A stretch of 49,980 bases of DNA from Pseudomonas sp. UBA2684 (GTDB lineage Bacteria; Pseudomonadota; Gammaproteobacteria; Pseudomonadales; Pseudomonadaceae): contig DELY01000009.1 in the NCBI GenBank assembly GCA_002354655.1, positions 29,984 through 79,963 on the forward strand, in the 5' to 3' direction. The stretch's first letter is position 1. Each line of letters starts with the position of its first letter. This document shows positions 8,976-17,713 of this stretch, piece after piece. The notes under the pieces were generated by a model, which was not told the DNA's origin, made no database searches, and worked only from the letters and a program-made list of their open reading frames with translations. The translations under genes were made by a program, and so were the position numbers.

Positions 8976-10346
8976 TTAACGCGTACCGCGGCGACGCAGA
9001 GCGGCTGGCTTGAAATAGCCATCGTCTGGAATCGGCTGACTGAAGTCGATGGTGCTCGACTCTTCGTTATCCAGGTTCTGCACGTGGTAACGACGCGCTT
9101 GCAGATCATGGAACGCATCGAGCGCAGACCAGGTGGTCGGCAGGTCGTAGTAGTTCTTCAGGTAAGCAATCGATACACGCCACAGCTCGCCACGACCGTC
9201 GTACTGGTCAACCACGGCCGCCTGCCAGCTGTCCTCGTCGAGGAACAGGGTGCGCTTGGAGTAGATGTGCCGAGCGCCGGATTTCAGCGTGCCCTCGACG
9301 ACCCACACGCGGTGCAGTTCGTTACGGGTGAGCGCCGGATTCAAGTGCCCCACTTGCAGCAGATCCTTGTACTTGACGTCCGGGCTGGTGACTTTGTAGT
9401 TGTTGTAAGGAATGTAGATTTCCTTCTTGCCCACCAGCTTCCAGTCATAGCGATCCGGGGCGCCGTTGAACATGTCGGTGTCGTCAGCGGTGCGCAGGCC
9501 ATCGGCCGCCGCGATTGGCGTGTCATACGCCAGGTTCGGTGCACGACGCACACGACGCTGACCAGCGTTGTAGCCCCACGCCTGGCGCGGTTCCTTCACC
9601 TGATCGAGGGTCTCATGGACCAGTACCGCACCGCCGGCCAGACGCGCCGGGCTCTTGGTGAAGGACAGGTAGTAGAACATGATGTTGTTCAGGTCCGCGG
9701 CAGTGCCCTTGGGGTTGTAGAACTTGAACAACGCTTCCTGCTGCGAAGTCACCAGCGAGAAGGCGCCGTTACGCTGCACGGCCACTTCCGAAGCACGGCG
9801 TACGATGTAACTGCCGCGGTAGCGCGCAATGTGGTTCCACAGCGCCTCGACACCGTTCTCCGGTATCGGGAACGGGATACCGCCGTAGGCATCGGAGAAA
9901 CCGTTGCCACCGTCCAGCAGCTTGGCAGTGCTGGCGTTCTTGATGGTGTTGTCATACACCCACTGCGGCGCCGAACCGGAGCGGCGAGTCTGGTACACCG
10001 GCATCTGGTAGCTGTTCGGGTAAGCGTTGAACATGGCAATCTGACCCGGGGTCAGGTTGTCCTTGTACTGATCCAAGTTGGCCTTGGTGATGGTGAACAG
10101 CGGCTTGTCGTCAGCAAACGGATCGACATGGTGCTGACCTGGCGTCTTGTATGCGGCTGGCGCCTGGGTGATACCGCCGGTCCACTCAGGGATGGTTCCT
10201 GCGGCGTTACCCGCCTTCTCGGCACCGAAGGGGGTCAGGCTGGTGCCCAGTTTGGCCGCCTCTTGCGAGGAAACCGCCGCCAGCGCGCTACCGGCAGACA
10301 GTGCCAACACAATGGCAGCACCGATCAGCGTGTGCTTTTTCAGCAT
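8976..10346 (-). CDS. DUF1329 family protein, exported
   Basis: A 456-aa protein starting MLKKHTLIGAAIVLALSAGSALA, a clear signal peptide. The body matches DUF1329: an N-terminal AKLGTSLTPFGAEKAGN, a central YNAGQRRVRRAP segment and the late HRVWVVEGTLK and RYHVQNL stretches. DUF1329 proteins have a fold related to LolA/LolB lipoprotein carriers and usually sit beside DUF1302 proteins; a role in moving hydrophobic molecules across the periplasm is inferred from that. The start at 10346 is chosen over an in-frame ATG nine codons upstream because a GGAG site (CGGAGAAATACA) sits correctly before it and the signal peptide begins there. It follows the DUF1302 gene by 65 bp in the same direction. 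Confidence 0.88.
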   Translation of the reverse strand: MLKKHTLIGAAIVLALSAGSALAAVSSQEAAKLGTSLTPFGAEKAGNAAGTIPEWTGGITQAPAAYKTPGQHHVDPFADDKPLFTITKANLDQYKDNLTPGQIAMFNAYPNSYQMPVYQTRRSGSAPQWVYDNTIKNASTAKLLDGGNGFSDAYGGIPFPIPENGVEALWNHIARYRGSYIVRRASEVAVQRNGAFSLVTSQQEALFKFYNPKGTAADLNNIMFYYLSFTKSPARLAGGAVLVHETLDQVKEPRQAWGYNAGQRRVRRAPNLAYDTPIAAADGLRTADDTDMFNGAPDRYDWKLVGKKEIYIPYNNYKVTSPDVKYKDLLQVGHLNPALTRNELHRVWVVEGTLKSGARHIYSKRTLFLDEDSWQAAVVDQYDGRGELWRVSIAYLKNYYDLPTTWSALDAFHDLQARRYHVQNLDNEESSTIDFSQPIPDDGYFKPAALRRRGTR

Positions 10347-10411
10347 TGTATTTCTCCGTGATAAATCATCCATCAGGCGCCCACAGGCACCTGGGATTTT
10401 TCTAGTTTGGT

Positions 10412-12379
10412 TTAGAAGGAGTACTTGACGTTGACGCCGATGTTGTCGCGGTCGGAGCCCGAATTGTTCTGGCCAGCGCCATAGAACTCGGTGTACTGCA
10501 GCTCGGTTTCCAGGCTATTCAGGTAGCTGGCGCGCATGCCAACGGTGTAAGCCTTGCGCCCTTCGACGAAGTTGCCGGTCTGGTGCGAGTTGCCCTCGAA
10601 GTCATGCTTGTAGACGGCGAATGGCGAAACGTTCACGCCGGCGTACACATCGTTCCAGGTGCCGGACAGCACCAGGGTATAGCCGTAAGCGTTCTTGTTG
10701 ATCTGCGCATCACGCTCATACCCAGAGACATAGGAACCGTTGGGGCGACCCGAGTAGTAACGGTTGCTACCGTCATAAGCGGTGTACTGCAAACTGTCGC
10801 CGCGAATGTGCTCGGAGGCCAGCTCCGCCACCCCGAACAGCGAGTCGAAGCTCAACGATGGGCCAAAGTTATAAATGGTGCCCAGCGAGGTATTGAAGGC
10901 TTCGACGCGAGTGGCGTTATGAATCTCGTCGGTGATCACCACGTTCTGTCCACCGATATTCACCGGTCGACCGTCCGCCAGCAGAGCCGCCTGCCCCAGC
11001 AGATCGCCGAGAAGATCGTTGGTGGTGGCAATGCCAATCGGCAGGTTCGGACGGTAAGACAGTTCGCCGAACACCGAAGCCAAGCCAACCGTGGTGTTGA
11101 AGCTCATGCCGTACATACGGATGTCTTCGGCGTACTCACGACGGGCATTCACCTGGTTCGCCAAATCGACCGCAGAGGCACCGTTCACCAGGCCCAGCAC
11201 CTGCTCAGCGAGCGGGTTACCCGCGGCATCAGCAGCAACCAGATCGTCATAGCTGGTGAAACCGCCGAGACCAGCCAATTGATCGATATTCAAACCGGCA
11301 TAGCTGCGGTTCACATCGGCGTAAATAGTCGGTTCTTTAGCGTGGTAATTAACGAAGAAGAAACCGAACTCCGTGGAATTGAGCTCTTCTGCGATGTAGC
11401 GGAAGGCAACGCCGAACTGGCCATCATTTTTAGCATTGATATCCGAACCGACACTGGCAACTTTAAATACGCCGTTCGAATCAAGGTACTGCGTACCCTG
11501 CAAACCACCGAAATTACTGCCCGCCAATGTCGGATAGAGCGACTGAAAGGTCGGGCTGCTCAGCGCTTCGACGGTTGTGTACGCGGTATTGCCACCCTCG
11601 GCGAACAAGTCGGTTTCCGAGAAGAACGTCCCGACCGGATCGATGGCAGTCTCTTTCCAGTTCCACTGGTAGAAGGTTTCCATCGACAGGTTGTCGGTCA
11701 GGCCGATATTGAAGTTCAGCGCCTCGACCGGCACCAACACCTCTTTCAACTCAGCACCCGGCAGGCGGAACTTGCCGGCATCGACCGGGTTAGTCGTATT
11801 GATGCCACCGCGATAGAACAGCCCCTCGCCCCAGTTGAACACCTGGCGACCAGCGCGCACCGTCAACGGCATATCGCCGACATCCCAGTTGCCATAGATA
11901 TAGGCATCGAGGATTTCCGCATTACGGCCCGCCGAGTGGCGCGTCTCGTAGGTGAAGCTATTCGGGTTGTTCGGATTTTGATTCGGCTGAGCCGGGTCGT
12001 TATTGCTCAGGTAATCGTTGCGCTTGTCCATGATCTGCGTGTCATAGAACGCCGTGCCGCGCACAAACACGCCGTAATTCTGGTAGGTCGCTTCCAGGTC
12101 GGAAGTGATCTTGTAAACCTCGGAAACCAGCCCGGTATCGAAATTACGATTGCCATCATTGGTGTTGATATCGTTCTTGGTCTTGTCACGACCCTGAACG
12201 CGCCAGAGCTGACCGTAGGACACGGTGGTATCGATCGAACCGCTAATTTCATTGTCTGCAAAGCTGAACTCTACCGCCTGAGCTTGAGCCGCGACCAACA
12301 AAGGCAAAATACCGGCAAAAGCAAAACCGGCAGCAGCTGGCGCAAAACCCAACTTAGGCTTACGGGACTTAATTTCCAT
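10412..12379 (-). CDS. DUF1302 family outer-membrane protein
   Basis: A 655-aa protein with a signal peptide (MEIKSRKPKLGFAPAAAGFA... cleaved after AQAQA) and alternating beta-strand composition ending in NIGVNVKYSF, with the terminal aromatic residue typical of outer-membrane barrels. Family markers include the early FADNEISGSIDTTVSYG and GRQVFNWGEGLF. DUF1302 proteins are predicted barrels that occur with DUF1329 and MMPL transporters; they may pass hydrophobic substrates across the outer membrane (inference). The start at 12379 is preferred over an ATG nine codons upstream because of the GGAGTGAAG ribosome binding site and the fit with the signal peptide. A sigma-54-like promoter lies about 175 bp upstream of the start. 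Confidence 0.88.
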   Translation of the reverse strand: MEIKSRKPKLGFAPAAAGFAFAGILPLLVAAQAQAVEFSFADNEISGSIDTTVSYGQLWRVQGRDKTKNDINTNDGNRNFDTGLVSEVYKITSDLEATYQNYGVFVRGTAFYDTQIMDKRNDYLSNNDPAQPNQNPNNPNSFTYETRHSAGRNAEILDAYIYGNWDVGDMPLTVRAGRQVFNWGEGLFYRGGINTTNPVDAGKFRLPGAELKEVLVPVEALNFNIGLTDNLSMETFYQWNWKETAIDPVGTFFSETDLFAEGGNTAYTTVEALSSPTFQSLYPTLAGSNFGGLQGTQYLDSNGVFKVASVGSDINAKNDGQFGVAFRYIAEELNSTEFGFFFVNYHAKEPTIYADVNRSYAGLNIDQLAGLGGFTSYDDLVAADAAGNPLAEQVLGLVNGASAVDLANQVNARREYAEDIRMYGMSFNTTVGLASVFGELSYRPNLPIGIATTNDLLGDLLGQAALLADGRPVNIGGQNVVITDEIHNATRVEAFNTSLGTIYNFGPSLSFDSLFGVAELASEHIRGDSLQYTAYDGSNRYYSGRPNGSYVSGYERDAQINKNAYGYTLVLSGTWNDVYAGVNVSPFAVYKHDFEGNSHQTGNFVEGRKAYTVGMRASYLNSLETELQYTEFYGAGQNNSGSDRDNIGVNVKYSF

Positions 12380-12554
12380 CGAGACTTCACTCCGTGGACA
12401 GATCATTCTTTTTTGGCATACCCAGATACGGGCACACGGCTAAGCCACACTTGGCGGCGGCTTTTATCGTTGACTGGAAGCAGTTTTCCAACGCGCCTAC
12501 TGCGCACTGCCTCGCGAGGGGCGCACCATTACGGGGCCGAATCGACTTGAGCAC

Positions 12555-12571
12555 TGCAACCATAGTGCCAA
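12555..12571 (-). promoter_or_regulatory. Sigma-54 (-24/-12) promoter for DUF1302-DUF1329
   Basis: On the minus strand the sequence reads TTGGCACTATGGTTGCA. Compared with the RpoN consensus TGGCAC-N5-TTGC, the GG and GC doublets and their spacing are exact. The transcript would begin near 12543, leaving a leader of about 160 nt before the DUF1302 start. The other strong requirement, an enhancer-binding-protein site upstream (about 12600-12800), I cannot identify. Confidence 0.7.
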
Positions 12572-12834
12572 TTCAAACAAGCGTATAAAAACTTGTGCTG
12601 GCGACACCGAGAACCAGGCGTTTCTTTTCGTGACTGAGCGTCCACCGAACAATTGGCAGGCTAATCATCAAAGAACGGCCGATCTTGTCCTACGATCCGA
12701 CGTTACCGGCCCCTCTAGAACGAGACATGCAGCAAGTTTTGCCCAGGTAAATCGCGCCCCGTCAAGCCACCCGGCGCAATCTTAAGTAAGCAAATGCATA
12801 AGCAGCTGTGCCGGATATTCCTTTGGGTAACAAA
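12572..12834. other. Upstream region of the sigma-54 promoter, no gene
   Basis: About 260 bp between the putative promoter and the pepN terminator. It is less GC-rich than the genes around it and no frame looks coding. In a sigma-54 system this is where activator and IHF sites would lie, but I see no convincing inverted repeat. Confidence 0.5.
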
Positions 12835-12867
12835 AAAGTGTTACCCATCAAAGACGGGTAACACTTT
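12835..12867 (-). terminator. Intrinsic terminator of pepN
   Basis: A 12-bp perfect stem, AAAGTGTTACCC at 12835-12846 and GGGTAACACTTT at 12856-12867. On the minus strand it is followed by TTTG after the stem's own Ts (CTTTTTTG). It begins 18 bp past the pepN stop. Confidence 0.85.
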
Positions 12868-12884
12868 CAAGGATGGAACCGGCT

Positions 12885-15557
12885 TTAAGCCAGGCTTTTG
12901 CTGACCACTTCGAAGACGTCGCTGGACAGCTCGCCACAAGCCAGAATCCGCTCTAGCTCGGCCCTCATCAGCGCTTGGCGGGCGCTGTCGTATTTACCCC
13001 AGCGGGTTAGTGACGAGAGCAGCCGGGAGGCGACCTGCGGGTTCAATGCGTTCAGGGTGATGACCTGATCGGCGAGGAAACGGTAACCACTGCCGTCGGC
13101 CTGGTGGAAGTTGAGCGGATTTTGCCCGGCAAAGGCACCGATCAGGGCGCGGATTTTATTGGGGTTTGTCAGGGTGAACGCCGGGTGCTGCATCAGCGCT
13201 TGCACCTTGGCCAAGGTGCCCGGCAAGGCACTGGCCGCCTGCACGCTGAACCACTGATCCATGACCAACGGGTTGTCCTTGAAGAATTCTGCGAAACTGG
13301 CCAAGGCCCTGGCTTTTTCTTCCTCGAATGGCGAGTTGACCAGTACCGCCAGCGCGGTCAGGCGCTCGGTCATGTTGTCGCTGCTTTCGAATTGATCCAG
13401 ACAGGCGGCGAGCACCTCGGGCTTGCCGCTGAGCATCAGGTAGGACAGTGCGATGTTCTGCAGGCTGCGCCGAGCGAAATGCGCCGCTTCGGCGACGTAA
13501 GCAGTGCCGCGCGACACCTCGCGGTTAGCCTGATAACGCTGCCACAGCGGCGCGTGCAGCGCTTCGGCCAGCTGCCGGCGAGCGAATTCGCGGGCCGCAT
13601 GGATGGCATCGACATCCGCCACCTCACTGATTTCGGTGAGGTAGCCCTCGCCCGGCAGCGAGAGCATTTCGGCGACCATGGCCTGATCGAGCTGAGGGTT
13701 TTCCAACACGCTGCGCAGCGCCGTCACCAGCCGCTGATCCAGCACCAGCGCTTCGCCACGCTGATGCTGGCCGATCAACTCCTGCAAGACCTGCACGGCA
13801 AGTTGCTGGCCGGCATCCCAACGGTTGAAACCGTCGCTGTCGTGCTGCATGAGGAACATCAGTTGGTCGCGGCGGTAAGGGAAGCTCAGCTTCACCGGCG
13901 CGGAGAAACCACGCAGCAACGACGGCAGTGGATGCTCGTCGAGATCGACGAAAGTCACCGTCTGCTCGGCTTCGGTGATCGAAATCACTCGCGAGCAGGC
14001 GCCAGCGGCGGCCTCACCCTGCACGCGCAGCGGCAACGCCTGCCCTTCGGCACCCAGCAGAGCCAATTCAACCGGGATCACGAATGGCAGTTTTTCGCCC
14101 TGGCCGGGCGTGGCCGGGCAGCTTTGCTTGAAACTCAGGCTGTAGGTCTTCGCGGTCTCGTCGTAGCTTTCGCTGACCGCCAAACGTGGCGTACCGGCCT
14201 GGCTGTACCAGCGCTTGAACTGGGTCAGGTCGATGCCATTGGCCTCTTCCATGGCCTTGATGAAGTCATCGCAGGTCACCGCCTGGCCATCGTGGCGTTC
14301 GAAATACAGGTCCGAGCCCTTGCGAAAGCCTTCGGCGCCAACCAGGGTCTGGATCATTCGCACCACTTCCGAGCCTTTCTCATAGACGGTCAAGGTGTAG
14401 AAGTTGGAGATTTCGATAAAGCCTTCCGGGCGCACCGAGTGCGCCATGGGGCCGGCGTCTTCGGCGAACTGGTGGGTGCGCAGGTAGGCGACATCTTCGA
14501 TGCGCTTGACCGTGGCCGAGTTCATGTCGGCGCTGAACTGCGCGTCGCGGAACACCGTGAAGCCTTCCTTGAGCGACAGCTGGAACCAGTCGCGGCAGGT
14601 CACCCGGTTGCCCGACCAGTTGTGGAAGTATTCGTGAGCCACGATCGCCTCGACACGCTGGTGCGCGGCGTCGGTGGCGGTCTCGGCCTTGGCCAGCACG
14701 GCGCTGGAGTTGAAGATGTTGAGGCCCTTGTTTTCCATGGCGCCCATGTTGAAATCGTTGACCGCGACGATCATGAAGATGTCCAGGTCGTACTCACGCC
14801 CATACACCTCCTCGTCCCACTTCATGGATTTCTTCAGGCTGTCCATGGCGTGCTGGCACTTGTCGATGTTTTCCGGCTCGACGTAGATGCGCAGCGCCAC
14901 CTCGCGCTGGCTCAGGGTGGTGAAGCTGTCTTCCACGCACCACAGATCGCCGGCGACCAGGGCGAACAGGTAGGCCGGTTTCATGAACGGATCTTCCCAG
15001 GTCGCCCAATGCCGAACACTCTTTCCAGGGGCAGTCTCGTCCGGGCCGCTGGCAATCGGGTTGCCGTTGGACAACAGCACTGGGTAGCGGTGCTGCTCGG
15101 CGCTGAGCGTGGTGGTGAACTTGCTCATCACGTCCGGACGGTCGAGGTAATAGGTGATCTTGCGAAAGCCCTCGGCCTCGCACTGGGTGCAGAACATGCT
15201 GCCAGACTTGTACAGGCCTTCCAGCGCGGTGTTGCGTTCCGGGTGGATGCGCACGCTGGTGTCGATCACGAAGCTCGCGGCCGTGGGCTGCAACTTGAGG
15301 TGGCTGTCACTGAGCTGATAGTCCGCCGCCCCCAGCTCCACACCGTCCAGCGCCACCGACAGCAACTCGAGCTGCTGGCCATCGAGCGCCAGCAACGGTA
15401 AAGCACTGCCACATGCCGGGTTGCGACGCATCACCAGTTGCGCATGCACCAGGGTGTGGTCCTCGAACAATTCGAAGGTCAGGTGCGTCTCGTCGATCAG
15501 GTAATCGGGCGCCTGGTAATCCTTGAGGTAGATCATTTTCGGTTGTTCGGTGCGCAT
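12885..15557 (-). CDS. pepN: Aminopeptidase N (M1 family)
   Basis: An 890-aa cytosolic zinc metallopeptidase that removes N-terminal residues from peptides. The M1 signatures are all present: exopeptidase motif GAMEN at 272-276, zinc ligands HEYFH at 308-312, and the third ligand Glu in SLKEGF (about 331). Length matches the gammaproteobacterial single-chain PepN (about 870-890 aa), with the N-terminal beta domain, catalytic domain, small beta domain and C-terminal helical superhelix. The first residues (MRTEQPKMIYLKDY) fit other Pseudomonas PepN proteins, supporting the ATG at 15557. It is followed by its own terminator and stands 64 bp downstream of the DUF2797 gene. Confidence 0.97.
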   Translation of the reverse strand: MRTEQPKMIYLKDYQAPDYLIDETHLTFELFEDHTLVHAQLVMRRNPACGSALPLLALDGQQLELLSVALDGVELGAADYQLSDSHLKLQPTAASFVIDTSVRIHPERNTALEGLYKSGSMFCTQCEAEGFRKITYYLDRPDVMSKFTTTLSAEQHRYPVLLSNGNPIASGPDETAPGKSVRHWATWEDPFMKPAYLFALVAGDLWCVEDSFTTLSQREVALRIYVEPENIDKCQHAMDSLKKSMKWDEEVYGREYDLDIFMIVAVNDFNMGAMENKGLNIFNSSAVLAKAETATDAAHQRVEAIVAHEYFHNWSGNRVTCRDWFQLSLKEGFTVFRDAQFSADMNSATVKRIEDVAYLRTHQFAEDAGPMAHSVRPEGFIEISNFYTLTVYEKGSEVVRMIQTLVGAEGFRKGSDLYFERHDGQAVTCDDFIKAMEEANGIDLTQFKRWYSQAGTPRLAVSESYDETAKTYSLSFKQSCPATPGQGEKLPFVIPVELALLGAEGQALPLRVQGEAAAGACSRVISITEAEQTVTFVDLDEHPLPSLLRGFSAPVKLSFPYRRDQLMFLMQHDSDGFNRWDAGQQLAVQVLQELIGQHQRGEALVLDQRLVTALRSVLENPQLDQAMVAEMLSLPGEGYLTEISEVADVDAIHAAREFARRQLAEALHAPLWQRYQANREVSRGTAYVAEAAHFARRSLQNIALSYLMLSGKPEVLAACLDQFESSDNMTERLTALAVLVNSPFEEEKARALASFAEFFKDNPLVMDQWFSVQAASALPGTLAKVQALMQHPAFTLTNPNKIRALIGAFAGQNPLNFHQADGSGYRFLADQVITLNALNPQVASRLLSSLTRWGKYDSARQALMRAELERILACGELSSDVFEVVSKSLA

Positions 15558-15621
15558 GGCTTGTGGCCCTTTGTGTTCAGGGCCCTGTCAGGCCCGGTTC
15601 GCGGAAGTCGGTGAATACAGC

Positions 15622-16449
15622 TTATTCATGCACGGCGAGTTGGTAGGCCGTGTACTTGCGGATATTGATCACGCCGGTGTCGAACATCAGGTACTGGCCC
15701 TTGATGCCGAGCAAGGTGCCCTCGGCGATCGGGTTCTTGTCCAGGTTGAAACTGCTGATCTTGGCCGGGTAGGCCTCGATCGGGTAGCGGATTTCCACCG
15801 GCACTTGATCGCTGAGCGGCTGGATCGCCTGCAGACCGAAACGCTGTTGCAGGCCAAGCAGGCCGTCGGCGCAACTGGCGAACAGCTGATCGCGAATCGC
15901 CGCCAGGTCGACCGGCGCAGCATCGCCCTTGAGCAAGGCGCGCCAGTTGGTCTTGTCGGCCACTTGGCTGCGCAGCAGGTCCTCGACGAAACCGGACTGC
16001 TGGCGGGTGGCGACGCGCAGGATCGGCAAGGCCTGGCTCGCGCCTTGATCCATCCAACGTGTGGGAATCTGCGTGGCGCGGGTGATGCCGACCTTCACTC
16101 CCGACGAATTGGCCAGGTAGACGACATGGTCGGTCATGCAGAACTGCTCGCCCCAGCTCGGCTCGCGGCAGGTCCCCGCGTCGTAATGGCAGCGTTCCGG
16201 GCTCATGATGCAGATGTCGCACTGCGCCAGCTTCTGCATGCACGGGTAGCAGTAGCCCTGGCTGAAGCTGCTTTTGGTCTTGCGCCCGCAATGGCTGCAA
16301 TGGATGGCGCCAAGAAACTCCAGGCGCAATGTCTTGCCGATCAGCGGGTTGACCGGCACCTCGGTGTCGTCCAGACGAAATGCATACTGCACCGGCGCGT
16401 CGAGGCGCGCCGCCATCTTGCTCAGCGAGCCACGTGCCAACTCAGCCAT
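15622..16449 (-). CDS. DUF2797 family protein
   Basis: A 275-aa protein of unknown function. It has a Cys-rich putative zinc region at about residues 50-105 (CSHCGRK, CYPCM, CDICIM, then further Cys and His), followed by VVYLANSSGVKVGIT and a later RW..QGA, which resembles a GIY-YIG-nuclease-like core. Whether it cleaves nucleic acid is not known. The reading frame is open far upstream, but the true start is the ATG at 16449, which overlaps the stop of the DUF1315 gene as TGATG; translation is therefore coupled. This DUF1315-DUF2797 pair is conserved in Pseudomonas. Confidence 0.88.
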   Translation of the reverse strand: MAELARGSLSKMAARLDAPVQYAFRLDDTEVPVNPLIGKTLRLEFLGAIHCSHCGRKTKSSFSQGYCYPCMQKLAQCDICIMSPERCHYDAGTCREPSWGEQFCMTDHVVYLANSSGVKVGITRATQIPTRWMDQGASQALPILRVATRQQSGFVEDLLRSQVADKTNWRALLKGDAAPVDLAAIRDQLFASCADGLLGLQQRFGLQAIQPLSDQVPVEIRYPIEAYPAKISSFNLDKNPIAEGTLLGIKGQYLMFDTGVINIRKYTAYQLAVHE

Positions 16450-16712
16450 CAGTGCAGGGTATCCGAGGATTTGAACAGCAGGTTCGGCACCGGCGCGGAC
16501 TTCGAGCTGCATTCCTGCGGCCCCATGTAACCGATGCGCTGGTCTTCCGGAAGGTTCTGGATCTCCCAGGCGATCAGCGCCTGCAACGTGAGTTCTTTCT
16601 GTTCCTGGGTCAGCTTGCGGCCATCCGGCCACTTGCCGATTTCTACCGCCAGCTTGAGGCTCTGGTAGATCTCAGGGGTGATGTGTTCGATAGCGTGGAG
16701 AAAGGACGACAT
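16449..16712 (-). CDS. DUF1315 (YeaC-like) protein
   Basis: An 87-aa cytosolic protein with the DUF1315 pattern: an N-terminal helix (MSSFLHAIEHITPEIYQSLK), the VEIGKWPDGRKLT segment and a C-terminal part containing QRIGYM. Function is unknown. GGAGG stands directly before the ATG at the right distance. Its stop codon overlaps the start of the DUF2797 gene. Confidence 0.9.
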   Translation of the reverse strand: MSSFLHAIEHITPEIYQSLKLAVEIGKWPDGRKLTQEQKELTLQALIAWEIQNLPEDQRIGYMGPQECSSKSAPVPNLLFKSSDTLH

Positions 16713-16852
16713 GGGTACCTCCGAATACGAGGCGGCAGTTTACCAGCCCAGTGAAATATCTAGTGGCCTGTATGGCTAGTTCACTTAGCCAATGTCGGCG
16801 CCCGAGCTTGGGTCAACCAACTAGCCGCACAGGTCACTCGCAAGACGCGCCA

Positions 16853-17713
16853 TCACCCGCGCCGACGAGCCAGCAGGCCGCCCACCAGACCAGTGAAGCA
16901 GCCCGCGACCAGCCCGCCGACATGCGCCGCATTGGCGATCGAACCGAATTGCAGCAGCTCGAAAACCCCGGTCATGCAGATCACCAACCAGGCCAGCATC
17001 ATCACCAGCACGCCGCGCGGCAGGCGATACGCAGGGTTCGGCGCCATGCGTTGGAATATCCAGCAATGCCCCAGCAGGCCATACAGCACCCCGGACAAGC
17101 CGCCGAACAGCGCCGGGCCGGCAAAACTGTATTGCGCGACATTCGAGGCCAGGCTGAACAGCACGCTCAGCCCCAGCAGCATCAGCGCACCTTGCCGCGC
17201 CTCGATGCGTCGCCCCAGTTCCCAGTACCACAGGCTGTTCATGGCCAGATGGAGAATGCCGAAGTGGATGAACATCGGCGTGATCAGCCGCCACCATTGC
17301 CCGCCTTCGAGGGTCGCAGTGAGGTAACTGAGGTGGATGTATTGGCCGTCGATGCGAAAATCGCTAAAGCTCAGCCAGCGGATCACCGCATAGTTTTCAC
17401 CGCCCCAGGTCAGCAACGCGACCAACAGCGTCAAGGCCAACATGACGGCAGTCAGCGGACTGCCCTTCAACTGGCTAACCAGCCCTGCGGGGCGCGGCTC
17501 TGCGGGCAGCGTCAACTGAGCCGCGGCGCCGCCCTGTGGATAACGCGCATAGAGGTCGCGGACCTGTTCGGCGAGCTGCTCGCCGGGCACCCACAGCACC
17601 TGCTCGCCGGCCTCTTCCGAGACCCGATGCGGCACCTGCAAGCGCTGCAACAAGCCGACAAAACCCGTGAGATCGGTCTGCACCGGCAAACGCAAAACGG
17701 CTACCGCACTCAT
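16853..17713 (-). CDS. Rhomboid-family intramembrane serine protease (GlpG-like)
   Basis: A 286-aa protein: a cytoplasmic N-terminal domain (about residues 1-80, MSAVAVLRLPVQTDLTGF) followed by six membrane segments. The catalytic serine lies in GLSGVLYG and the partner histidine in HVGGLVAG; the loop residues around WWRLITPMFIHFGILHLAMN match the oxyanion/lid region of GlpG. It cleaves membrane-protein substrates within the membrane. The start at 17713 overlaps the stop of the metallophosphoesterase gene (ATGA); the longer open frame upstream is not coding. It ends the nadK - phosphoesterase - rhomboid run. Confidence 0.9.
   Translation of the reverse strand: MSAVAVLRLPVQTDLTGFVGLLQRLQVPHRVSEEAGEQVLWVPGEQLAEQVRDLYARYPQGGAAAQLTLPAEPRPAGLVSQLKGSPLTAVMLALTLLVALLTWGGENYAVIRWLSFSDFRIDGQYIHLSYLTATLEGGQWWRLITPMFIHFGILHLAMNSLWYWELGRRIEARQGALMLLGLSVLFSLASNVAQYSFAGPALFGGLSGVLYGLLGHCWIFQRMAPNPAYRLPRGVLVMMLAWLVICMTGVFELLQFGSIANAAHVGGLVAGCFTGLVGGLLARRRG

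Noticed and set aside
10583-12550. Long plus-strand ORF of 655 aa opposite DUF1302
   Set aside because: Antisense shadow of a high-GC gene with clear signal peptide and family motifs on the other strand.
13104-15401. Plus-strand ORF of 765 aa opposite pepN
   Set aside because: Antisense shadow; pepN has full catalytic motifs on the minus strand.
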